NCBI RefSeq assembly: GCF_030813915.1 | Contig: NZ_JAUSUJ010000003.1 | Coordinates: 124,001-188,000, forward strand | Source of the DNA: Rhodoplanes tepidamans | GTDB taxonomy: Bacteria > Pseudomonadota > Alphaproteobacteria > Rhizobiales > Xanthobacteraceae | Length of the DNA: 64,000 nucleotides | Direction: 5' to 3' | Shown here: positions 55,129 to 64,000 of the stretch, one piece after another | Numbering within the stretch: the stretch's first letter is position 1 | How the letters are laid out: every line of letters begins with the position of its first letter | Notes under the pieces: generated by a model | What the model was told of the DNA's origin: nothing | Database searches by the model: none | The model's input: the letters and a program-made list of their open reading frames with translations, nothing else | Position numbers and translations under genes: made by a program

Positions 55129-56589
55129 ATGTCGATGACGAACAACCAACAGGAACGCTGGACGCGGGTCAAAGGGCGTCTGCGGGCGGAGGTCGGGGAG
55201 GACATCTTCTCGAGCTGGTTCGCCCGGATGGAGCTCGAGAGCGTCGAGACCGAGACGGTGCGGCTGTCCGTGCCCACCCGCTTCCTGAAGAGCTGGATCC
55301 AGTCCCATTACGCTGAGCGGGTGCTGGCGTGCTGGCAGGGCGAGGAGCCGCTGGTCCGCCGCATCGACCTGTCGGTGCGCTCCGCCATGATGCGTCCGGC
55401 CGTCGCGGCGCCGCGCCCGGCCACCTCCGCGCCCGCGGTGGTGCGCAGCGAGACGGCGCCGGCCCATTTCGCGACCGCCTTCGGCGGCAGCGGCGGCTTC
55501 GCCAACGGCCACGCCGCGGCGCCTGCCGCCAGCCCCGACGCCATCGGCGGCTCGCCCCTCGATCCGCGGCTCACCTTCGACACCTTCGTGGTCGGCCGCT
55601 CGAACACCCTCGCCCATGCGGCGGCCAAGCAGCTCGCCAGCGCCCGCCGCGGCGACCCGGTGATGTTCAATCCGCTCTACGTCCACGCCTCGGTCGGTCT
55701 CGGCAAGACCCACCTGCTGCAGGCGATCGCCTGGGCCGGCAATGCCGGCGGCGAGCGCCGCGTGCTCTATCTGACGGCCGAGAAGTTCGTGTACGGCTTC
55801 GTCTCGTCGCTGCGCACCCAGACGACCCTGGCCTTCAAGGAGGTGCTGCGGGCGACCGACGTGCTGCTGATCGACGACCTGCAGTTCCTCCAGGGCAAGT
55901 CGACCTTCGCCGAGTTCTCCCACACCCTCAATGCCATGATCGATGCCGGCCGGCAGGTCGTGGTGGCGGCCGACCGCCCGCCCCTCGATCTGGAGAACCT
56001 CGACGACCGCGTCCGCTCGCGGCTCGCCGGCGGGCTCGTCGTCGAGATGGGGTCGTTCGGCGAGGATCTGCGGCTCGAGATCCTGCAGTCGCGGGTGGCG
56101 AGCGCCCGGTCGCACCACGCCGACTTCGACGTGCCGGCGCCGGTGCTCGCCTTCATCGCCCGGTCGGTCACCCACAACGGCCGCGACCTCGAAGGGGCGC
56201 TCAACCGCCTGCTCGCCCATTCGAAGCTGACCGGCCAGCCGATCACCATGGAGCTCGCCGAGCGCGAGATCCGCGACCTCGTGCGGCCGCAGGAGCCGCG
56301 CAAGGTGAAGATCGAGGAGATCCAGCGCATCGTCGCCCGCCGCTACAATGTCAGCCGCGGCGACCTGCTCTCCTCCCGGCGCACCGCCAACGTGGTGCGG
56401 CCGCGCCAGATCGCCATGTACCTGGCCAAGACCCTGACGCTGCGCTCGCTGCCGGAGATCGGGCGGCGGTTCGGCGGCCGCGACCACACCACCGTGCTGC
56501 ACGCCGTCCGCAAGATCGAGGGCCTGGTCGGCGCCGATCTCGCGCTTGCCGAGGAGATCGAGGCGATCAAGCGCGAGCTGCAGGACTGA
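55129..56589 (+). CDS. dnaA: Chromosomal replication initiator protein DnaA
   Basis: A 486-residue AAA+ initiator. Domain I (SSWFARMEL), a Pro/Ala-rich domain II (about 90-150), domain III with Walker [12 protein letters not shown] and Walker [10 protein letters not shown], and the DnaA signature [19 protein letters not shown] in domain IV for DNA binding. It opens the origin by binding DnaA boxes. Several ATGs (55117, 55129, 55135) could start it; 55129 has GAGG four bases before it and fits the conserved [11 protein letters not shown] end. Confidence 0.96.
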   Translation: MSMTNNQQERWTRVKGRLRAEVGEDIFSSWFARMELESVETETVRLSVPTRFLKSWIQSHYAERVLACWQGEEPLVRRIDLSVRSAMMRPAVAAPRPATSAPAVVRSETAPAHFATAFGGSGGFANGHAAAPAASPDAIGGSPLDPRLTFDTFVVGRSNTLAHAAAKQLASARRGDPVMFNPLYVHASVGLGKTHLLQAIAWAGNAGGERRVLYLTAEKFVYGFVSSLRTQTTLAFKEVLRATDVLLIDDLQFLQGKSTFAEFSHTLNAMIDAGRQVVVAADRPPLDLENLDDRVRSRLAGGLVVEMGSFGEDLRLEILQSRVASARSHHADFDVPAPVLAFIARSVTHNGRDLEGALNRLLAHSKLTGQPITMELAEREIRDLVRPQEPRKVKIEEIQRIVARRYNVSRGDLLSSRRTANVVRPRQIAMYLAKTLTLRSLPEIGRRFGGRDHTTVLHAVRKIEGLVGADLALAEEIEAIKRELQD

Positions 56590-56763
56590 CGCGGCCGGCG
56601 CGCGGCCCGGGCGGCACGACCGCCCGGGCCGGCCGGACCGGCGATCGAAACCACGTTACACTTCGACACAATGGGAATCGTGACCCGGCCGGCCGCACCG
56701 GAGTAGGGTCCCGCGCACGTGACGCCGGCGTCCCCGCCGGCGCACGCCGAGCGAGAGATTCCG

Positions 56764-57876
56764 ATGCCGCCGACCGCGTCCGACCCCGTCAAAGCCTCGC
56801 CGCCGATCGTCGAGATCGGCAATGCCGGGCTCCTGGCGCGCGTCGACCCGGCCAATGCCGAGCTCCTGTGGACCAGCGAGGAGGACCTCGCCCGGCCGAC
56901 GCCGGAGAACGTCCGCGAGTTCGGGCTGCGGGAGTTCTGGCAGCTGTGGCGGCGGGCGTGGCGCTACGAGATCGACACCATCGTGGTGCATCCGGCGACC
57001 CGCCATCCGCCCTGGCACTGGCGGCCGCTGCGCAGCGTGTTCCACTGGCCGCCGCGGCCCTGGGCCCGCCTCGTCCGCCTGTTCGGCATCCAGGCGATCC
57101 GGCTCCTGCCTCGCCGCATGATCGTGATCGTGGTCGACGGCGACGACATGCGCACCATCCCGTGCTGCAACGCCTTCCTGCTCGACCGCTGCACCTGGTA
57201 CTTCAAGCGCGAGCTGCCGATCGACCGCTGGCAGGTGTTCCAGCGCACCTGCCATCCGGAGATGCCGTCGACGCGCTACCGCAACAAGCCGCGTAACCGC
57301 GCCCGGATCGAGAAGCTGCGGCCGTGGGCGATCGGGCTGCCGAGCGACGGCCCGGCGCTGCCCGAGATGGCGTTTCCGGACAAGACCATCGGCCTGTTCG
57401 TCGCGGTCGCCGCCAACTCCTCGACGGTGCGGGCCACCGGGCTCGAGGAGCTGCGGGCGCTGGCGGCGCGGCGCCGGGACGTGGTGATCGCCGACGCGCG
57501 CATGCTGCACGACGAGTTCATGCGCAGGATGGCATCCGCCTGGCTGACCTGGTCGCCCGAAGGCTTCGGCTGGGACTGCATCCGCCACTACGAGGCGGCC
57601 TCGGTCTACTCGGTCCCGGTGATCAACCAGCCGACGATCGTGCGCTTCGCCCCGCTGCTCGAGGGCGTCCACGCGCTCCACTACGACGCCGACCTGCCGG
57701 GCAGCCTCACGCGGGTGGTCGAGGAGGCGCTCGCCGACCCCGAGCGGCTGCGCCGCATCGCCACCGCGGCGCGCGCCCATATCGCCGCCCACCACCTCAC
57801 CCCGTGGAGCCGGGTCGACCAGCTGCGCGCCTACCGGGCCGGCATCGAGACGCCACCGGGCGGCATCGCGCTGTGA
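56764..57876 (+). CDS. Glycosyltransferase-like protein inserted between dnaA and dnaN
   Basis: A 370-residue soluble protein with a family-1/GT-B-like C-terminal half: the segment [20 protein letters not shown], a Glu-rich nucleotide-sugar-like loop (HYEA...), and [26 protein letters not shown]. The N-terminal half has a [13 protein letters not shown] region and an [11 protein letters not shown] strand. I do not recognise a named family, and acceptor and donor are unknown. Its position between dnaA and dnaN, co-oriented with both, is not standard. The ATG at 56764 has GAGAG upstream. Confidence 0.6.
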   Translation: MPPTASDPVKASPPIVEIGNAGLLARVDPANAELLWTSEEDLARPTPENVREFGLREFWQLWRRAWRYEIDTIVVHPATRHPPWHWRPLRSVFHWPPRPWARLVRLFGIQAIRLLPRRMIVIVVDGDDMRTIPCCNAFLLDRCTWYFKRELPIDRWQVFQRTCHPEMPSTRYRNKPRNRARIEKLRPWAIGLPSDGPALPEMAFPDKTIGLFVAVAANSSTVRATGLEELRALAARRRDVVIADARMLHDEFMRRMASAWLTWSPEGFGWDCIRHYEAASVYSVPVINQPTIVRFAPLLEGVHALHYDADLPGSLTRVVEEALADPERLRRIATAARAHIAAHHLTPWSRVDQLRAYRAGIETPPGGIAL

Positions 57877-58065
57877 GCCGCCGGGGCCCCCGAGGTGCCC
57901 CGAAAGCCTGGAATATTCCTGGGGTTCGCCGTCGTTACCCTTGCCGAATCCGCGCCGGCGCGGCACTTTCCCGTGTTCCGGCGCGCCCCGGCGCCCATCC
58001 GGGTCCCAGGTGAGCAGGCGGCCCGGCCCGGGGTCGTCCGGGCCACGAGCGTCTTCAGTCGTGTA

Positions 58066-58101
58066 CGCGTATCCAGTCGAGCGCGCGTATCCAGTCGAGC
58101 G
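58066..58101 (+). repeat. 18-bp exact tandem duplication before dnaN
   Basis: CGCGTATCCAGTCGAGCG occurs twice in direct succession, ending 9 bases before the dnaN start. It replaces any clear Shine-Dalgarno sequence. Confidence 0.85.
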
Positions 58102-58110
58102 GGGTTCCGC

Positions 58111-59229
58111 ATGAAGGTCACGGTCGAGCGATCCGAGCTCTTGCGATCGCTGTCGCATGTCCACCGCGTGGTCGAGCGGCGCAACACCATCCCGATCCTC
58201 GCCAACGTCCTGATCCGCGCCGACCGTTCGGAGCTGTCCTTCAAGGCGACCGACCTCGACCTCGAGATCATCGAGACGATCCCGGCCGAGGTGGCGTCGG
58301 GCGGCGTCACCACGGTGCCGGCGCACATGTTCTACGAGATCGTCCGCAAGCTGCCCGAGGGCACCCAGGTGACGCTCGACGCCACCGGCGACCGCGCCGT
58401 GCTGACGATCCGGGCCGGGCGCTCCAAGTTCACGCTGCAGACGCTGCCGGAGAGCGACTTCCCGGATCTCGCCGCCGGCGAGATGACGCACGCCTTCGCG
58501 ATGCCGGCGTCCGACCTCAAGCGGCTGATCGACAAGACCCAGTTCGCCATCTCCACCGAGGAGACGCGCTACTATCTCAACGGCATCTACCTGCACGTCG
58601 CCGGCGAGGGGCCGGTCGCGACGCTGCGCGCCGTCGCGACCGACGGCCACCGCCTCGCCCAGGTCGAGTTCCCGGCCCCGGCCGGCACCGAGGGCATGCC
58701 GGGCGTCATCGTCCCGCGCAAGACGGTCGGCGAGGTGCACCGGCTGATCGAGGATCCCTCCGGCGAGGTGAAGATCGAGCTGTCGTCGACCAAGATCCGC
58801 TGCTCCATCGGCCCCGTGGTGCTCACCTCCAAGCTGATCGACGGCACCTTCCCGGACTACGGCCGGGTCATCCCGGCCGGCAACGACAAGCTCCTGGAGG
58901 TCGAGAAGCGCGACTTCGAGCAGGCGGTCGACCGCGTCTCGACGGTGTCGAGCGAGCGCGGCCGCGCCGTCAAGCTGTCGGTCTCGGGCGGCAAGCTGAT
59001 CCTCTCGGTGACCAATCCGGACTCCGGCAGCGCCACCGAGGAGATCGAGGTCGCCTACGACGCCGACCCCATCGATATCGGCTTCAACTCGCGCTACCTG
59101 CTCGACATCGCGGCCCAGATCGAGGGCGACACAGCGGTCCTCAAGCTCGCCGACCCGGGCTCGCCGACCCTCATCCAGGACAAGGACGCCAAGGGCGCCC
59201 TCTACGTCCTGATGCCCATGCGGGTGTAA
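58111..59229 (+). CDS. dnaN: DNA polymerase III beta subunit (sliding clamp)
   Basis: A 372-residue clamp of three similar domains (about 1-125, 128-250, 253-372), ending with the conserved LYVLMPMRV. It tethers the polymerase to DNA. The start (MKVTVERSELL) is the usual one. The gene follows dnaA with one unusual gene between them and precedes recF. A palindromic repeat lies in the 112-base spacer to recF. Confidence 0.97.
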   Translation: MKVTVERSELLRSLSHVHRVVERRNTIPILANVLIRADRSELSFKATDLDLEIIETIPAEVASGGVTTVPAHMFYEIVRKLPEGTQVTLDATGDRAVLTIRAGRSKFTLQTLPESDFPDLAAGEMTHAFAMPASDLKRLIDKTQFAISTEETRYYLNGIYLHVAGEGPVATLRAVATDGHRLAQVEFPAPAGTEGMPGVIVPRKTVGEVHRLIEDPSGEVKIELSSTKIRCSIGPVVLTSKLIDGTFPDYGRVIPAGNDKLLEVEKRDFEQAVDRVSTVSSERGRAVKLSVSGGKLILSVTNPDSGSATEEIEVAYDADPIDIGFNSRYLLDIAAQIEGDTAVLKLADPGSPTLIQDKDAKGALYVLMPMRV

Positions 59230-59258
59230 CGCGGCCGTCGCGCGGCAATCTCCGAGTC

Positions 59259-59330
59259 GTCATGCCCGGCCTCGTGCCGGGCATCCACGTCTTCAAGAGC
59301 GTGGATGGCCGGGACGAGCCCGGCCATGAC
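59259..59330. repeat. Interspersed palindromic repeat between dnaN and recF
   Basis: GTCATGCCCGGCCTCGTGCC ... CGGCCATGAC folds into two arms: GTCATGCCCGG and CCGGCCATGAC, with inner GCATCCACG and CGTGGATGG arms. This GTCATGCCCGGGC family is widespread in alphaproteobacteria. Confidence 0.85.
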
Positions 59331-59341
59331 AGGTGAGAGAC

Positions 59342-60481
59342 ATGACCGTCGCCCCGCAGATCCTTCGCCTCAGCCTGACCGACTTCCGCAGCTGGCGGAG
59401 CGCGACCCTGCAGGTGGCGCGCCGGCTGGTCGTGCTCACCGGGCCGAACGGCGCCGGCAAGACCAACATCCTGGAGGCGATCTCCTTTCTCGGGCCCGGC
59501 CGCGGCCTGCGGCGGGCGACGCTCGACGCGGTGGCGCGCGAGGACGGGCCCGGCACCTGGGCCGTGGCGGCCGAGGTCGAGGGCGCGCAGGGGCTGGCGA
59601 CGCTCGGCACCGGGCTCGCGACGCCGGCCGGCGGCGACGGCCCCCATGCGCGAAAATGCCGGATCGACCGCGAGCCGGTCGGCTCGGCCACCGCCTTCGC
59701 CGAGCATCTGCGGCTGGTCTGGCTGGTGCCGACCATGGACGGCCTGTTCCTCGGTCCCGCCGCGGAGCGCCGCCGCTTCCTCGACCGGCTGGTGCTCGCC
59801 GTCCATCCCGACCACGGCACCCGGGTGTCGGCGCTCGAACGCGCGCTGCGCGCCCGCAACCGGCTCCTGGAAAGCCCCTCGCCCGATCCCCACTGGCTCG
59901 AGGCGGCCGAGCACGAGACGGCCGAGCTCGCCGTCGCCGTCGCGGCCGCCCGGGCCGAGACCGTGCAGCGCCTCGCCGCCACGCTGTTCGAGCGCGGCGC
60001 CGGGCCGTTCCCCTCGGCCGGGTTGATCCTCGACGGCTGGATGGAGCAGGCGGCGCTCGACCGTCCGGCGATCGAGGTGGAGGACCAGTATCGCCGGGTG
60101 CTGCGTGAGAACCGCGGACGCGACGCCGCCGCCGGGCGCACCCTCGACGGCCCGCACCTCACCGACCTGCTCGTCAGCTTCGCGCCAAAGGGCATCGCCG
60201 CCCGCGACGCCTCGACGGGCGAGCAGAAGGCGCTGCTGATCTCGCTGGTGCTGGCCCATGCCGAGCTGGTCGCCACCATGACCGGCATCGCGCCGATCGT
60301 GCTGCTCGACGAGGTGGTGGCGCATCTGGATCCGGGCCGGCGCAGCGCGCTGTTCGATGCGCTCGGCGCGCTCGGCGCCCAGGTGTGGATGGCGGGCGCC
60401 GACCCGGCCGCCTTCGCCGGCGTCGCGACCGAGGCCGACGTCTTCGAGATCGCGCCCCAGCACGTCGCCCCGGCACGCTGA
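59342..60481 (+). CDS. recF: Recombination protein RecF
   Basis: A 379-residue SMC-like ATPase that loads RecA at gaps. Walker A is TGPNGAGKTNIL near residue 37, and the ABC-type signature lies in the LVSFAPKGIAARDASTGEQKAL region near 280. The C-terminal DEVVAHLDPGRR holds the Walker B-like acid. The ATG at 59342 follows GGTGAGAG; an earlier GTG three codons upstream is less likely. It is followed by an AhpD-type gene rather than directly by gyrB. Confidence 0.94.
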   Translation: MTVAPQILRLSLTDFRSWRSATLQVARRLVVLTGPNGAGKTNILEAISFLGPGRGLRRATLDAVAREDGPGTWAVAAEVEGAQGLATLGTGLATPAGGDGPHARKCRIDREPVGSATAFAEHLRLVWLVPTMDGLFLGPAAERRRFLDRLVLAVHPDHGTRVSALERALRARNRLLESPSPDPHWLEAAEHETAELAVAVAAARAETVQRLAATLFERGAGPFPSAGLILDGWMEQAALDRPAIEVEDQYRRVLRENRGRDAAAGRTLDGPHLTDLLVSFAPKGIAARDASTGEQKALLISLVLAHAELVATMTGIAPIVLLDEVVAHLDPGRRSALFDALGALGAQVWMAGADPAAFAGVATEADVFEIAPQHVAPAR

Positions 60482-60694
60482 ACCGCCGGTCTGCGACGGC
60501 GCGGCTGCGCGAATTCTTCGCCGGACGCGGTTTTTCAGGGCAGATACCGCGCTGCGGGCGGAGTCGCTGCAGCGCAACAACTGCAAATTAGTTGCATGAA
60601 AAATTCAGCTTCATAGGGTCTGCCGCGACGCATGCAACCGTCTCGCGGCGACGCATCCGGCGCCGCAGCGGCAGGACGCGCACCGGAGACCCCC

Positions 60695-61276
60695 ATGAGC
60701 CTGCTCGAGACGCTCCGGCAGGAGCTGCCGGACTACGGCAAGGACATCAAGCTGAACCTCGGCTCGCTGCTCGGTGCAGGAGCCGTGCCGGAGCTGACCG
60801 CGGCGCAGCGCTGGGGCAGCGCCGTGGCCGCCGCCATTGCGGCCCGCCAGCCGCGCCTTCTGGCCGCCATCGCGGCGGAGGCCGCCGGCACCACCGATGC
60901 CGCGACCATCGAGGCGGCCCGCACCGCCGCCGCCCTGATGGCGATGACCAATGTCTACTACCGGGCCGTCCACATGGCGGGCGACGCCGAGCTCGCCCGG
61001 CTGCCGGCCGGCCTGCGCATGAACGCGCTGACCCGGCACGGCATCGCCCAGGCCGACTTCGAGCTGTTCGGCCTCGCCGCCTCGGCCGTGAAGGGCTGCG
61101 AGGGCTGTACCCGCGCCCATGTCGACGGCGCCCGCAAGCACGGCGTTCCCCTGCCCGCCATCCAGGCGGTGCTGCGCATCGCCGCCGTGGTGCACGCCGC
61201 CGCGACCGTGCTGGACGCCGCGACAGCCGCCGACACGCCGGCCGAGGGGGACGCGCGTCCCCTGGCGGTCGCCTGA
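60695..61276 (+). CDS. Alkylhydroperoxidase AhpD-type protein (carboxymuconolactone decarboxylase fold)
   Basis: A 193-residue all-helical protein. The catalytic set of AhpD, Glu-x11-Cys-x2-Cys-x3-His, is present as Glu123, Cys135, Cys138 and His142 with identical spacing to Mycobacterium AhpD. It therefore can reduce peroxides or, more likely, act as the thiol reductant of a partner peroxiredoxin. The partner is encoded 34 bases downstream. GGAG precedes the ATG. The pair lies between recF and gyrB. Confidence 0.9.
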   Translation: MSLLETLRQELPDYGKDIKLNLGSLLGAGAVPELTAAQRWGSAVAAAIAARQPRLLAAIAAEAAGTTDAATIEAARTAAALMAMTNVYYRAVHMAGDAELARLPAGLRMNALTRHGIAQADFELFGLAASAVKGCEGCTRAHVDGARKHGVPLPAIQAVLRIAAVVHAAATVLDAATAADTPAEGDARPLAVA

Positions 61277-61310
61277 GACCCCCGACCAACCTCCGAGGAA
61301 TGTGACGACC

Positions 61311-61850
61311 ATGCTGACGGTAGGCGACAAGCTCCCGGCCTTCGATCTCCAGGCCGTGGTGTCCACCGAGCCCGGCTCCGCCTTCACGCGGATCACCGAC
61401 GCGAGCGAGGCGGGCAAGTGGAAGATCCTGTTCTTCTGGCCGAAGGACTTCACCTTCGTGTGCCCGACCGAGATCGCCGCCTTCGGCGCCCTGAACGGCG
61501 AGTTCGCCGACCGCGACGCGGTGATCTGGGGCGCCTCGACGGACAGCGAGTTCGTGCATCTCGCCTGGCGGCAGAACCACAAGGACCTGAAGGCCCTGCC
61601 CTTCCCGATGCTGTCCGACATCAAGCGCGAGCTGTCGGCCGCGCTCGGCATCCTGCATCCGGAGGAAGGCGTGTGCCTGCGCGCCACCTTCGTGGTCGAC
61701 CCGCAGGGCATCATCCGCTTCGTCTCGGTCAACGACCTCTCGGTCGGCCGCAATCCGCAGGAGGTGCTGCGCGTGCTCGACGCCCTGCAGACCGACGAGC
61801 TGTGCCCCTGCAACTGGCAGAAGGGCGAGGAGGTCCTGAAGGTCGCCTGA
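61311..61850 (+). CDS. Peroxiredoxin of the AhpC (mycobacterial AhpC-like) type
   Basis: A 179-residue 2-Cys peroxiredoxin. The peroxidatic Cys51 is in DFTFVCPTEIAA, and Cys165 and Cys167 in ELCPCNWQKGEE resemble the resolving pair of mycobacterial AhpC, which uses AhpD as reductant. The adjacent AhpD-type gene supports this pairing. No AhpF is nearby. The ATG at 61311 has GAGGA 11 bases upstream; a GTG at 61302 is a poorer alternative because the ribosome-binding site would lie too close. Confidence 0.93.
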   Translation: MLTVGDKLPAFDLQAVVSTEPGSAFTRITDASEAGKWKILFFWPKDFTFVCPTEIAAFGALNGEFADRDAVIWGASTDSEFVHLAWRQNHKDLKALPFPMLSDIKRELSAALGILHPEEGVCLRATFVVDPQGIIRFVSVNDLSVGRNPQEVLRVLDALQTDELCPCNWQKGEEVLKVA

Positions 61851-61908
61851 GGCCGCCGAGGCCGGCCCCGCCCCGGCGCGGCCTCCCCGCACGCCCGAGA
61901 CATCGGTG

Positions 61909-64000
<2,092 letters not shown>

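Overview
This is a chromosomal window from a GC-rich alphaproteobacterium, most likely a member of the Hyphomicrobiales (Rhizobiales). The evidence is gene content and order: rpsT-dnaA and dnaN-recF-gyrB, an ALAS-type hemA, the atpI-B-E-F'-F order of the Fo operon, adjacent addB-addA, thrC followed by an M16 peptidase and a RimJ-like acetyltransferase, and ccoNOQP-ccoGHIS close to a fixLJ-fixK oxygen-sensing cascade. No photosynthesis or nitrogenase gene is present, so lifestyle cannot be read directly. No rRNA, tRNA, CRISPR array, prophage or insertion sequence was found.

Layout. (1) 1-5.1 kb: 3' end of actP (acetate/cation symporter), a cNMP/CBS/DUF294 protein, a DEDDh exonuclease and a sulfurtransferase. 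(2) 5.2-10.2 kb: a membrane hybrid histidine kinase and the YcjX/YcjF pair. (3) 10.5-12.5 kb: hemA and a RidA-family protein. (4) 12.6-20.9 kb, minus strand: the complete cbb3 oxidase structural and assembly set. (5) 21-26 kb: an AbrB-family transporter, FixK-like regulator, receiver-only protein, FixJ and FixL. (6) 26.2-30.5 kb: a 1169-residue SLC5-fused hybrid kinase and a convergent LuxR-type response regulator, resembling the CrbS/CrbR acetate-switch system. (7) 30.8-34.9 kb: YjbQ, a small exported protein and the ATP synthase Fo operon with a clear terminator. (8) 35-46.8 kb: a lipoprotein, RimJ-like/M16/thrC, addB-addA and trxA. (9) 46.9-53.3 kb: idi, a hydrolase, an APC permease, a cupin, an outer-membrane polysaccharide-export lipoprotein and msrA. 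(10) 53.5-64 kb: rpsT, a long non-coding dnaA upstream region, dnaA, a glycosyltransferase-like gene, dnaN, recF, an AhpD/AhpC-type peroxide pair and the 5' part of gyrB.

How it works together. The strongest theme is a microaerobic regulon visible at the DNA level. Haem-PAS FixL and FixJ lie beside a FixK-like CRP/FNR regulator whose recognition helix should read TTGAT half sites. Matching TTGAT-N4-NTCAA boxes lie upstream of hemA (spacing that fits class I activation), ccoN and ccoG. TAAGTA-type motifs near fixL and the receiver gene are candidate FixJ sites. A second theme is acetate: actP with its DUF294/exonuclease partners lies about 23 kb from a CrbS/CrbR-like pair known elsewhere to control such genes.

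The intergenic regions carry several families of palindromic repeats typical of Rhizobiales, including a MITE-like pair (12.5 and 34.7 kb) and an inverted pair inside the ccoGHIS unit. I did not find a wholly unknown system. The most unusual items are the Cys-rich insert in the FixK-like regulator, the receiver-only protein in the FixLJ-FixK cascade, and the genes interrupting the dnaA-dnaN and recF-gyrB neighbourhoods.
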